A stretch of 64,000 nt of DNA from Undibacterium sp. KW1 (GTDB lineage Bacteria > Pseudomonadota > Gammaproteobacteria > Burkholderiales > Burkholderiaceae_D). The notes beneath the pieces are model-generated. The model was not told the origin of the DNA. It did no database searches and was given only the letters and a program-made list of their open reading frames with translations. The position numbers and the translations under genes are program-made. Shown in pieces: positions 46,590-56,008 of this stretch. Within the stretch, counting starts at the first letter, position 1. Every line of letters begins with the position of its first letter. The stretch covers positions 3,534,001-3,598,000 of the forward strand of contig NZ_AP018439.1 in NCBI RefSeq assembly GCF_009937955.1. The letters are read 5' to 3'.

Positions 46590-48254
46590 TTATTTAGTGG
46601 CTGAATAAACCTGCTTGCCAGCCACCCAGGTTTGCAAGACCTTGATCTTGTAAATATCGGTGGCGGGCATATTCAGCATATCCTGGTCCATAAGGATGAA
46701 GTCTGCCCACTTGCCTGCCTCCAGCGTGCCCAGAGTGTTTTCCTGGTGCGCTGCATAGGCCGCATCAACAGTGAAGCAGCGCAAGGCTTCCTGTACCGTC
46801 ATGGCTTGCTCGGCATACCAGCCTTGCGCAGGCTTGCCCGTCATATCCTGACGGGTGACGGCTGCATGCACACCCCAGAATGGATTGGGGGACTCTATCG
46901 GGAAGTCCGAACCACAGGCTATGCGTGAACCCTGCTGCAAGAAACTGCGCCACGCATAAGCACCCTTGATGCGCTCAGCCCCTACTCTGTCCTCGGCCAT
47001 ATTCATGTCCGATGTCGCATGAGTAGGCTGCATGGAGGGCAAGATACCCAGTTGTTTGAAGCGTGGAATATCATCCAGCGCCACGACCTGGGCATGCTCT
47101 ATACGGTGACGCAAGTTGGCAGATGCAGATGCTGGCAAGCGGGCAAAGCCATCCAGTATCTGGCGGTTGCCAGCATCGCCTATCGCATGCACATTCACCT
47201 GATAGCCCTTGTTTGCGGCTTTTTCTATCATCGTGTACATCTCACCGGCAGTCTTGAACAGCAGGCCATGTGTATGTGGCGCATCTGAATACGGTGCCAT
47301 CATGGCCGCGCCACGGCTGCCGAGTGCGCCATCAGCAAACAGCTTTACCGCACGCAGCGAGTAAAAATCATGGCCATAAGTGAGCAAAGGACCTTGCTGC
47401 GAAACTTTGTCGAAAAAACCATCGGTACCACGCACCATGCCATAGATGCGCGTCGTCAATTTACCCTGGTCTGCATATTCTCGGAATAATTTGTCGGCAG
47501 ATTCTGAAACACCGGCATCATGCACGCTGGTGACGCCGACCTTGGCCAGTTCCTGCAAGGCCAGGTCCAGGGCGGCCCTTTGCTCGGCATTCGACGCAGG
47601 CGGTACCACCTTATCGACCAGGCGCATGGCCGCATCGACGAGTATGCCAGTAGGCTTGCCCTGGGCATCTTTTTCTATCTTGCCGCCTGTAGGATCAGGG
47701 GTATTTTCTGTAATACCGGCTAGTTGCAAAGCCTTGCTATTGGCCCAACCGGCATGACCATCTACCCGCGACAACCAGACGGGGCGGTCTTTAACGACTG
47801 CATCTATCTCTTGCGCAGTGGGAAAGCGGCCCAGCTTCCAGTTTGCCTGATTCCACTCGCCACCTATGATCCACTGGTTCAAAGGAAAGCGGCTTGCATA
47901 ATCAGCAATAGCCTTTTGCGCTTCTGCCAGATTGGCGGTAGCGCGCAAACTGAGTTGCATCTGACTTGCCCCCAGACTCAATACATGACCATGTGCATCT
48001 ATCATGCCAGGCAACAAGGTTTTACCTCCACCATCGACATGTCTGGCCTTGGGCAATCTGGTGACCAGCTCTTTAGTCCTACCAATTCCAATTACTTTGC
48101 CTGCATCATCAAAAGCCAGCGACTCAAAGTGCTGCAGCTTTCCCTCTTGATTCAGAGTGTAGCCCCGGACGTTATCGATAATCGTGTCGGCAGTTGCCAG
48201 ACCTGCGCTCATGGTGGCGATTGCCAATATCAAGGGTTTCAATGTGCTTTGCAT
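46590..48254 (-). CDS. Exported amidohydrolase (YtcJ-like)
   Basis: A 554-residue metal-dependent hydrolase with a signal peptide (MQSTLKPLILAIATMSAGLATAD). Amidohydrolase landmarks: GMIDAHGHV, the NVHAIGDAGNR histidine, RIEHAQ, and the final GSDFPIES aspartate. The YtcJ branch acts on varied amides and formamides; the substrate is unknown. The start at 48254 is preferred because it opens the signal peptide; the frame runs on to 48308. Confidence 0.88.
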   Translation of the reverse strand: MQSTLKPLILAIATMSAGLATADTIIDNVRGYTLNQEGKLQHFESLAFDDAGKVIGIGRTKELVTRLPKARHVDGGGKTLLPGMIDAHGHVLSLGASQMQLSLRATANLAEAQKAIADYASRFPLNQWIIGGEWNQANWKLGRFPTAQEIDAVVKDRPVWLSRVDGHAGWANSKALQLAGITENTPDPTGGKIEKDAQGKPTGILVDAAMRLVDKVVPPASNAEQRAALDLALQELAKVGVTSVHDAGVSESADKLFREYADQGKLTTRIYGMVRGTDGFFDKVSQQGPLLTYGHDFYSLRAVKLFADGALGSRGAAMMAPYSDAPHTHGLLFKTAGEMYTMIEKAANKGYQVNVHAIGDAGNRQILDGFARLPASASANLRHRIEHAQVVALDDIPRFKQLGILPSMQPTHATSDMNMAEDRVGAERIKGAYAWRSFLQQGSRIACGSDFPIESPNPFWGVHAAVTRQDMTGKPAQGWYAEQAMTVQEALRCFTVDAAYAAHQENTLGTLEAGKWADFILMDQDMLNMPATDIYKIKVLQTWVAGKQVYSATK

Positions 48255-48308
48255 GGGCCACGTCCAGACTGAATAGATACATCGATGAGGATGTGTATTG
48301 TATTTCAA

Positions 48309-48621
48309 TATTCTTTGGCAACAAGTGTTTTAAAGCTGCTCTTATATTTCCTTGCCATATAAATTAAAACCGGGAATCAGCCCCAGAAAAATTACAACAA
48401 AAGATGAAATTAGGGATATTTAATTGCACGTAAAGCGATATTGGTCGGAATTTACAGATTTTTCACTGAGGAAAAAGTGAAATCTGAAGGCATCCCCATG
48501 TAACAGATGTAAAACTTGTCATTCAACTGACATTTTTCTTGACGCTGCAAACTGCACTTGCGTACACTCACACGATTCTGCAATCCACGTCGACTATGGT
48601 CGATTAGACAATTCATTGCCT
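48309..48621. other. 313-bp divergent intergenic region
   Basis: AT-rich; holds the mltD promoter at 48539-48568. No small gene or RNA recognised. Confidence 0.45.
48539..48568 (+). promoter_or_regulatory. Probable sigma-70 promoter of mltD
   Basis: TTGACG, 18-base spacer, TACACT. The start would be about 45 bases before the ATG at 48622. Confidence 0.5.
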
Positions 48622-50178
48622 ATGAAACGATTCCGACTACACTCCCCAAGCATATTGACCGCCGCCTTGCTAGCTGGCCTGGCGCCACAAATATGTCTTG
48701 CAGACGCTCCGCCCCCAGTTTTCTCCCTGGTGTCAGCACCGGAAACCACCAACTCAGTACAACAAACCACGGCCAATCCAGCCATTCCGCAGGAATTACC
48801 TTCCGATGCGGTCATTCGTGTCGATGACAAGGCAGCGGATTTATGGGAGCGGGTACGCGCAGGTTACGCCATCCCCGACCTGGAAAACCAGTTGGTCGCC
48901 AACCAGCTAGCCTGGTATGGCACACGCACTGAATATATCTTGCGCACAGTGCAGCGCGGTTCCCGCTATCTCTATCATGTAGTGGAAGAGCTGGAAAAGC
49001 GCGGCATGCCAACCGAACTGGCATTACTACCCTTCATAGAATCTGCTTTTAATCCTCAAGCCATTTCCTCTGCCAAGGCAACCGGCATGTGGCAGTTCAT
49101 GGCAGCGACAGGTCGCGACTTCAACCTCAAGCAAACCATGTTCAAGGATGACAGGCGCGGCGTCATCGACTCTACCGATGCCGCCCTGAATTACCTGGAA
49201 AAATTGTATGGCATGTTCGGTGACTGGCAACTGGCGCTGGCAGCTTATAACTGGGGCGAAGGCTCAGTGCAACGCGCCATCAAGAAACAACAGGCACTAG
49301 GCTTGCCGATAGACTTCCAGAGCCTGTCGGTGCACATGCCAAATGAGACCAAAAACTACCTGCCAAAACTGCAGGCAGTTAAAAACATCATAGGCCATCC
49401 AGAACAATTCAATCTGGCGCTGCCAAAGCTGGATAATCAGCCCTACTTTGTCTCGGTTGAAAAAACCCGTGATATCGACGTGCGCGTGGCCGCGCAACTG
49501 GCAGAACTGCCACTCGATGAATTTACCGCATTGAACCCGCAATTCAGCCGCCCTGTTATTACCGGCGGCACAGGCACAAAAATTTTGCTGCCCACGGATA
49601 ATGCTGCCCTGTTCAAAGAAAACCTAAACAAATGGCAAGGTCCTTTATCCAGTTGGTCTGCCCACACCGTACAAAAAACCGAGCGAGTAGAAGCGCTGGC
49701 AAGCAAACTCGGGCTCAAGCCTGAGGTAGTGCGCGAAGTGAATTTCATTCCTGCAAAAATGATGGTCAAGGCGGGCTCCACCTTGCTGGTACCAAAGTCA
49801 GCCAAGGCACCAGACAATGATATCTCGCTTGAAATTGCTGAAAAAGCGCAACTGGTCATAGAAAAAACTTCTACCCGCCAGGTCAGTTACAAGGTCAGCA
49901 AACACGACAATCTGGCCGCAATCGCCAAACGCTTCCGTGTCAGCGTCGCAGAACTGAAGACCTGGAATCACCTGAAACGTGAAAATGTGGCCCACGGCCA
50001 GACCCTGCATATACAGACCCCTATCGTCACCCAGGTCAACCAGACCAATATGCTGGCAGCTGCTGGTAGCCGCCGTGCTGCACCAGCACCTAAAGTCACC
50101 CATCACACAGCAGCCCCTGCACGGCATGGCAAGACTCTGCTTGCCAACCTGAAGCTGGGCAAGAAAAAACATAGCTGA
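48622..50178 (+). CDS. mltD: Membrane-bound lytic transglycosylase D with two LysM domains
   Basis: A 518-residue envelope enzyme that cuts the glycan strands of peptidoglycan. Signal peptide, then an SLT domain with catalytic Glu in LLPFIESAFNPQA, ATGMWQFM and AAYNWGEG. Two LysM modules follow: about 350-395 (HTVQKTERVEALASKLG) and about 430-475 (YKVSKHDNLAAIAKRF). Start at ATG 48622 rather than the TTG six bases earlier. No lipobox Cys is obvious in the signal region apart from QICLADA, which is not a consensus lipobox. Confidence 0.9.
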   Translation: MKRFRLHSPSILTAALLAGLAPQICLADAPPPVFSLVSAPETTNSVQQTTANPAIPQELPSDAVIRVDDKAADLWERVRAGYAIPDLENQLVANQLAWYGTRTEYILRTVQRGSRYLYHVVEELEKRGMPTELALLPFIESAFNPQAISSAKATGMWQFMAATGRDFNLKQTMFKDDRRGVIDSTDAALNYLEKLYGMFGDWQLALAAYNWGEGSVQRAIKKQQALGLPIDFQSLSVHMPNETKNYLPKLQAVKNIIGHPEQFNLALPKLDNQPYFVSVEKTRDIDVRVAAQLAELPLDEFTALNPQFSRPVITGGTGTKILLPTDNAALFKENLNKWQGPLSSWSAHTVQKTERVEALASKLGLKPEVVREVNFIPAKMMVKAGSTLLVPKSAKAPDNDISLEIAEKAQLVIEKTSTRQVSYKVSKHDNLAAIAKRFRVSVAELKTWNHLKRENVAHGQTLHIQTPIVTQVNQTNMLAAAGSRRAAPAPKVTHHTAAPARHGKTLLANLKLGKKKHS

Positions 50179-50296
50179 TAGGTGTGCAAGCCGGGTCACC
50201 GTGACCAGGTCGCGCAGACAGCATCTTGCAGGCCACTTTGCGCAACTAAATCGCGCAGGCTTTAAGCGATGATGTTTAAGCCGACGCAGTAAATAA

Positions 50297-50328
50297 AAAA
50301 GGGTTCCAATTTACATTGGAACCCTTTT
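50297..50328. terminator. Bidirectional terminator between mltD and ompW-like gene
   Basis: AAAAGGGTTCCAAT and complement around TTAC, with A/T runs on both sides. Confidence 0.88.
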
Positions 50329-50347
50329 CTAGTTTTTGACGTTTCGC

Positions 50348-51022
50348 TTAGAAGCTATAACCCAGAGCTACACCGAATACAACTGGGCGGAAATCGATTG
50401 TTGTTTTGCGCTCGATACTACCTGTCGTTGCTGTCATGTCGGATTTGACTTTGGCAGCTGCAATAGAGGCACTGACAAACCAGCGGTCGTTGAAATGGTA
50501 ATTGACACCTACCTGCCCCGCCAAACCAACGGAATCTTTCAAATCAATTTTTGTTGGCCCGCCAGTAGCGATATTACCAACAGCAGTTGATTTAGCATCA
50601 AAGAACTGTGTGTAATTCAAACCAAGGCCAACGAACGGACGGAATGCATCAGTCGGTGCGCCAAAATTGTAATTGAGAAAAAAAGTAGGTGCGCGTTGTT
50701 TGACCTTGGAAATCACACCATAAGGTGCCAACGTACCACGTCCTGTCACTTCATGCTCAGGCGGGATACCGGCAACGAAATCAAAATCCAGATGATCATT
50801 GATACGGCGGGTGTAACCAAATACGACCGTAGTTGCATTCTGGACGACCAGGCCTGCAGGCTGTGGTGTTAAGAATGCCGGGCCATTGCTGGTAAAGTCC
50901 GGTGATTCAGAATGAACCTGAACATTGAGAACACCTGCTCGCACAGAATTTTCATAAGCATGAGCAGAAGAAACGCAAGCCAGACCAAACAGTGCACTGA
51001 CGGCGAAATGAATTTTTTTCAT
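50348..51022 (-). CDS. OmpW-family outer-membrane protein
   Basis: A 224-residue eight-stranded barrel with signal peptide (SSAHAYEN), the typical VRAGVLNV start, FVGLGLNYTQFF in the middle, and terminal ALGYSF with the aromatic C-terminal residue used for outer-membrane insertion. OmpW proteins pass small hydrophobic molecules. The gene is 14 nt downstream of a lipoprotein lipase/esterase gene, so product uptake is a plausible role. Confidence 0.9.
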   Translation of the reverse strand: MKKIHFAVSALFGLACVSSAHAYENSVRAGVLNVQVHSESPDFTSNGPAFLTPQPAGLVVQNATTVVFGYTRRINDHLDFDFVAGIPPEHEVTGRGTLAPYGVISKVKQRAPTFFLNYNFGAPTDAFRPFVGLGLNYTQFFDAKSTAVGNIATGGPTKIDLKDSVGLAGQVGVNYHFNDRWFVSASIAAAKVKSDMTATTGSIERKTTIDFRPVVFGVALGYSF

Positions 51023-51036
51023 GGAGTCGTCCTTTC

Positions 51037-52563
51037 TTATTTAGCCAAAACTTGTTGGAAGAACGCGCGGGATGCAGCGTTACAGAACGGTGGCACCAGA
51101 GTACCGTGGTACTGGCTGGCAACCGCTGTCGTTGGATCTACCTTGGCAGCAATCGCAGCATTGATTGCTGCCTGCTTGCTTTGGGCAAAACCAACTTTAG
51201 CTGCAGCAAATGGATCAGCTGCGCTGGTTGGGGAAGAATCGACGTCCAATACTGTCAACGCTGCTGCTGGCAAGCCTTTAGCCTGGAAGAAGCCTGCTGT
51301 TGCCTGTGTACTTGCGAAGAACACGGTAGGATCGCCGTTACCACCGCACAGCATGACTGGTACGTTAGGTACATAGTTACGCAAGTCGTTTTTCACGCCA
51401 GCCTTACGGAAAGAATTGGCAGGAGTACAGTTCAAAGGATCTGCAGGATTGACGTTGCAAGGATTTTTCTGTGCATCAGCCAGATAGGTATTGCGATAGC
51501 TGGTTTTCACCAGGTTACCGTCACCAAAGAAGGCTGCAAATGCTGGAGATGATGGACCTGGCAGAGAGTCTTTGGCAAACATGGCGTACGCTGGCAATTT
51601 ACCAGTCGTGAACAAGTCATTGAAAGTCAATGCGCCTGGCAACAGTGTTTCTATGCCAGTGGCGTATTTGTCTTCATAGACTTCGTTCGGGCTGGTGTAC
51701 AAACCACCATAGGATTTTTGCCAGCTGGTTGTGATCAGCGGGATAAACACTGTGCCACCTGCATTCGGGCTACCAGCAAAAGTTGCGTCACCCAGCAAGG
51801 ACATCGCGTATGGACCAGACATACCGGCCAACGCGCTTACCTTGAATTCGGATGCATAAGTCGTTTGCATGGCGCGTTGCGTTGCCATGGCAACGTGACC
51901 ACCTTGTGAATAACCACTGATCACCAGCTTGCCAGAATCCTGCGCACCGATAGTAGCAAAAGCCTTGCGTGCAGCACGCAGGGAATCGACCATATCATTG
52001 GCTTGCTGTTCAGCATTCAGGTAAGGATGGTAAGTCAGTGCAGAAGTATCGTAGCCTGCGTAGTTAGGTGCAACCACGATGAAACCTTGCGCTGCATACA
52101 TGGCGGCTATCAGGATGGCTTCTGAGTTGTCACGCAGGTTGGCCATGTTGAAGGATTTTTCCACTGTCGTGCCATGGGCATACAGGATGACCGGACGTGG
52201 GCCGGTACATGCCGGATCGCTGCCAGATGGAACCATGATGGCGCCAGTTGCGTCAGTCGCTTCATTAGCGCCGCCGACTGTGGTGTATTTCATGTAGTAA
52301 GTGCTGATTTCGCACTTGGGAGCGCCTGTGATCTGTGTCAAACCTGGTTTGGCAGCATCCAGGGAAGCTTTGAAAACGACCGGATCAAGCTTGGTCAATG
52401 CCGGGCCACTTGCCTGAGGAATAGGCACCAGTACAGGTGGATTGGCGACCAGAGTGCCGCGGGCAGGTGTGTTATCGATGACTGGACCAGCACTACCGCC
52501 GCCACCGCAAGCCGTTAAAACGGCAGCAGAAAGCAGACCCAGTGCTATGTGAGTTTGACGCAT
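51037..52563 (-). CDS. Lipoprotein alpha/beta hydrolase (secretory lipase-like)
   Basis: A 508-residue protein with a lipobox LTAC (Cys19) followed by GGGGSAG, so it is a lipid-anchored envelope protein. The hydrolase core has the oxyanion region VILYAHGTTV and the nucleophile elbow GYSQGGHVA; the acid appears to be in GGNGDPTV and the His in SQYHGTLVPP. The overall arrangement resembles secretory (LIP-type) lipases and esterases. Co-transcribed with the OmpW gene behind it. An AGGAGAC site precedes the ATG. Confidence 0.85.
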   Translation of the reverse strand: MRQTHIALGLLSAAVLTACGGGGSAGPVIDNTPARGTLVANPPVLVPIPQASGPALTKLDPVVFKASLDAAKPGLTQITGAPKCEISTYYMKYTTVGGANEATDATGAIMVPSGSDPACTGPRPVILYAHGTTVEKSFNMANLRDNSEAILIAAMYAAQGFIVVAPNYAGYDTSALTYHPYLNAEQQANDMVDSLRAARKAFATIGAQDSGKLVISGYSQGGHVAMATQRAMQTTYASEFKVSALAGMSGPYAMSLLGDATFAGSPNAGGTVFIPLITTSWQKSYGGLYTSPNEVYEDKYATGIETLLPGALTFNDLFTTGKLPAYAMFAKDSLPGPSSPAFAAFFGDGNLVKTSYRNTYLADAQKNPCNVNPADPLNCTPANSFRKAGVKNDLRNYVPNVPVMLCGGNGDPTVFFASTQATAGFFQAKGLPAAALTVLDVDSSPTSAADPFAAAKVGFAQSKQAAINAAIAAKVDPTTAVASQYHGTLVPPFCNAASRAFFQQVLAK

Positions 52564-52625
52564 TGTTGTCTCCTGTTAAGTATTTTTTTGCAAGTCAGTA
52601 GATTTAACCAGTACCACATAAAATG

Positions 52626-52637
52626 GAACGAGCGTTC
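52626..52637. promoter_or_regulatory. Dyad GAACG-AG-CGTTC upstream of the lipase gene
   Basis: A 5-bp perfect dyad with a two-base centre about 65 bp before the lipase start. It looks like a TetR-family operator of the kind used in fatty-acid regulons; inference only. Confidence 0.4.
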
Positions 52638-52784
52638 TAAAACTTAGCAAACAGTATGTCATTTACGCAATTTGGTGAATAGCGAAAATTTCACATCTAG
52701 AGTAAACACTCTTAAAAATTTAGCCTGAACTTGCCCCAAAGATTTTCCATACGGGGCAAATACAACACTCTTAAAAAATCAATC

Positions 52785-52813
52785 AAAAAGAGACCTCGCA
52801 GGCTTCTCTTTTT
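52785..52813 (-). terminator. Terminator of the RND efflux operon
   Basis: AAAAAGAGA pairs with TCTCTTTTT, with an inner CCT/AGG stem. A T tract ends each strand's transcript. Confidence 0.7.
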
Positions 52814-52876
52814 ACGGGCGGCAAGTATACCTTTTTCGATACGCAAATACCTACTTCAAGATAGAATTTTTTCGCT

Positions 52877-55800
52877 TTAATCCTGCACCACGGGCACAAC
52901 TGCGGTTACTGGTGATGGTTCACGCGCTGGTTCACGATAAGCAAAATAAGCTTTCGCCTTTTTGCCCAGATTATCCAGATAAGTATAGGCGATAGGCACG
53001 ACCAGCAAAGTCAGCAGCGTCGATGTAATGATGCCGCCTATCACTGCCCGGCCCATTGGTGCCTGGGTTTCTGCACCATCGCTAATCCCCATGGCCATGG
53101 GCAGCATACCAAATATCATCGCCAGCGTTGTCATCATGATGGGGCGCAAGCGCACCTGTCCGGCAGCCAGCACTGCATCAAACTGGCTCATGCCCTGCTT
53201 TTGCGCCTGATTGATAAAATCAACCAGCAGGATTGCATTCTTGGTCACCAGACCCATGAGCATGATGAAACCGATGATGGAGAAAATATTCAGAGTGCTG
53301 CCAGTAATCAGCAAAGCCAGCAGTACACCGATCAATGAAAACGGCAAGGCCGTCATGATCGCCAATGGTTGCAGGAAGCTGCCGAATTGCGAAGCCAGAA
53401 TCAGGTAAATAAAGATCACCGCTATGCCCAGCGCTGCCACGGCAGCCTGGAAGGACTCTTGCATTTCCCTGGTCTGCCCACCAATATCAAAGCGGTAGCC
53501 TGGTGGCAGTTCTATGGTCTTCACCAGTTTTTGTACTTCTGCCCCTACGTCACCGGCTGGGCGGCCTTCGACGTTGGCATAGATAGCTGCCCGGCGTTGC
53601 AAGTCCTGACGCTTGATAACGCGCGGGCTGGTGCTGGGAATAAATTGTACGACCTGACGCAAAGGCACCATCATGGGTTTGCCGTTTGCATCAATCTTGC
53701 TACTCGCAAGTGACAGGTCGCCCAGGTCAGAAATTTTTTGCCTGCCTGATTTGGGCAATTGCACATTGATTTCATAATTCTGACCATCCGGTGCCAGCCA
53801 TTGGCCCAGGGTGTCACCCGCAACAAAGGGGCGCAGCGCAGCGCCTATCTGCTGCACTGACAAGCCCAGGTCGTTTGCCAGCTCATTATTGACCTTGACC
53901 AGGACAGTAGGGTTAGCGCCTGTCAGGCTGCTCTCCAGATCAGCGATACCTTTGATACCCGCCATTTTTTTCATGACACTATCGATAACGTCCTGCAACT
54001 TGTCAGCATCTGGGCCGAGTATCGCTACATAGATAGGCTTGTCGAAACCAACTGCCATTTCTATGCCGGGTATGCTTTTCAAGCGCTCACGTATTTGCAT
54101 CTCCATCTGCTTTTGAGATTTGCGATGGCTGATGCGCTTTTCACTGAGCTTCATATTGATTTGTGCAGTATTTCTTTCATTCTCAATACCGACCGAGGTG
54201 TTGATGGTCTGGATGTCTTTCATCTCCTTCAGAACAGCCTCAACCTGGTGAGTTTTATCGTCGGTATATTGCAGGCTGGAACCTACCGGAGTTTTCAGGT
54301 TGATGGTGATCTGGCCTTCATCTGCTTCAGGTACGAATTCAGTACCTATCATGGGCACCAGGAAAAAACTGCCAGCAAATAAAGAAGTCGCCAGCAACAA
54401 GGTGGTTTTACGTTTGCGCAAAACCAGTTGCAGTAACTTGCCATAAATGACGTGCAGCTTTTCTATGCCATGTTCTATGGCATTCATGAATTTGGCCAGC
54501 CAGGGCAGACGTTTGAAGCGGTCTTGCTCAGGGTCACGCCATACCGATGACAACATGGGGTCTAGCGTAAAGCTGACGAACAGCGATACCAGCACGGCCA
54601 CGGTCACGGTAATGCCGAACTGGAAAAAGAATTTACCTATCATGCCCTGCATGAAAGCCACGGGCACGAACACGGCGACGATGGCAAAGGTAGTCGCCAT
54701 GACTGCCAGGCCAATTTCATTGGTGCCATCTTCTGCTGCCTGCTTGTGCCCCTTGCCCATGCCCAGGTGCCGGACTATATTTTCCCGCACAACGATGGCA
54801 TCATCAATCAGCAAACCTATGCAGAGTGACAGCGCCATCATGGTCAAAAAATTCAGGGTAAAACCAAAAGCCTTGAGTGCAATGAAAGTCGCAATCACCG
54901 AAATAGGTAAAGTCAGGCCGGTGATGATGGTACTGCGCCAGGAATGCAGAAACAGGAAAACGATCAGCACTGTCAGGCCCGCACCTTCGAGTATGGTTTC
55001 TTTGACGCCGTCGAGGGAGTGCCTGACAAAGTCAGCATTGTTTTCACTGATGGTCATTTGCACGTCTTTGGGCAGGCGCGTTTTAAGATCAGCAATCGCT
55101 TCCATGATGCCGTCGCCTACCTCAACGATATTGGCATCCTGTATGCGGCTGATCGCGACCGCAACTGATCTTTGTCCATTCACACGTGAGATGGAATATT
55201 CTTCCTTCTCACCATCCTGCACTTCTGCAATCTGTTCCAGATAGACAGGCGCACCGGCACGGCGGGCGACGATGACTTTATTAAAACCACGGGTGTCCGC
55301 TATCTTGGCTTCCAGCCTGACCAGTTGATCTTGCGAACCACGGGTGATCAAACCTGCCGGCATGTTTTGATTGGTGCTCTGTATCGCAGCCAATACTTCA
55401 TTGACGCCAATATGGTTAGCTGCCATGCGGTCAGGCAAAAGCTTGACCTGCACCTGGCGCACGACAGCGCCACGCACATCGACCCTGCCCACACCTGGCA
55501 CGCTTTGCAATTTCTTGACGATGATCTGATCTGTCATATTCGACAGATCGCGCAAGCTACGCTCACCAGAACTGATCGCCATTTGTACGACCGGGCGGCC
55601 ATTACCATCACCACCCTTGACGATGAACGGGTCTTTCACATCACGCGGAAAGCCCGGACGTATCTGCGCCACTTTGTCGCGCACTTCCTGCAAGACCTTG
55701 TCACCATTGACGGACAGCTGAAATTCTATCCAGATGCCAGCCCTGCCCTCATACGAACTGGCCATGATGCGCTTGACGCCACTGATGGTATTGACGACAT

Positions 55801-56005
55801 TTTCTACCGGTTTGGTGATGTCATTCTCAACGATCTCTGGCGAAGCACCGGGATACAGCACTTCCATCCAGACACCGGGTGACTCGACATTGGGCATGTT
55901 TTCCAGGCCCAGGCCCCGGTATGAAAAAATGCCGAGCACCATCAGGCCTATCATGACCATGGTGGCAAACACCGGGTTTTGTATACTGACTTTGGTCATC
56001 CACAT
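52877..56005 (-). CDS. RND efflux pump inner-membrane transporter
   Basis: A 1042-residue AcrB/MdtB/OqxB-type pump with 12 membrane helices and two large periplasmic loops. The proton-relay Asp pair is in GLLIDDAIVV (helix 4). The start FATMVMIGLMVLGIFSY...LGLENMPNVESPG and the C-terminal GGIITSTLLTLLVVP are typical of the hydrophobe/amphiphile group, not the metal-exporting CusA group. It follows its fusion protein by three bases. No outer-membrane channel gene is present, so it must borrow a TolC-like protein. Confidence 0.94.
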   Translation of the reverse strand: MWMTKVSIQNPVFATMVMIGLMVLGIFSYRGLGLENMPNVESPGVWMEVLYPGASPEIVENDITKPVENVVNTISGVKRIMASSYEGRAGIWIEFQLSVNGDKVLQEVRDKVAQIRPGFPRDVKDPFIVKGGDGNGRPVVQMAISSGERSLRDLSNMTDQIIVKKLQSVPGVGRVDVRGAVVRQVQVKLLPDRMAANHIGVNEVLAAIQSTNQNMPAGLITRGSQDQLVRLEAKIADTRGFNKVIVARRAGAPVYLEQIAEVQDGEKEEYSISRVNGQRSVAVAISRIQDANIVEVGDGIMEAIADLKTRLPKDVQMTISENNADFVRHSLDGVKETILEGAGLTVLIVFLFLHSWRSTIITGLTLPISVIATFIALKAFGFTLNFLTMMALSLCIGLLIDDAIVVRENIVRHLGMGKGHKQAAEDGTNEIGLAVMATTFAIVAVFVPVAFMQGMIGKFFFQFGITVTVAVLVSLFVSFTLDPMLSSVWRDPEQDRFKRLPWLAKFMNAIEHGIEKLHVIYGKLLQLVLRKRKTTLLLATSLFAGSFFLVPMIGTEFVPEADEGQITINLKTPVGSSLQYTDDKTHQVEAVLKEMKDIQTINTSVGIENERNTAQINMKLSEKRISHRKSQKQMEMQIRERLKSIPGIEMAVGFDKPIYVAILGPDADKLQDVIDSVMKKMAGIKGIADLESSLTGANPTVLVKVNNELANDLGLSVQQIGAALRPFVAGDTLGQWLAPDGQNYEINVQLPKSGRQKISDLGDLSLASSKIDANGKPMMVPLRQVVQFIPSTSPRVIKRQDLQRRAAIYANVEGRPAGDVGAEVQKLVKTIELPPGYRFDIGGQTREMQESFQAAVAALGIAVIFIYLILASQFGSFLQPLAIMTALPFSLIGVLLALLITGSTLNIFSIIGFIMLMGLVTKNAILLVDFINQAQKQGMSQFDAVLAAGQVRLRPIMMTTLAMIFGMLPMAMGISDGAETQAPMGRAVIGGIITSTLLTLLVVPIAYTYLDNLGKKAKAYFAYREPAREPSPVTAVVPVVQD

Positions 56006-56008
56006 GGC

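Larger units (their letters stand above)
52564..52876. other. 313-bp region between RND operon end and lipase start
   Basis: Contains the GAACG/CGTTC dyad at 52626-52637 and the RND operon terminator at 52785-52813. No gene seen. Confidence 0.5.
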
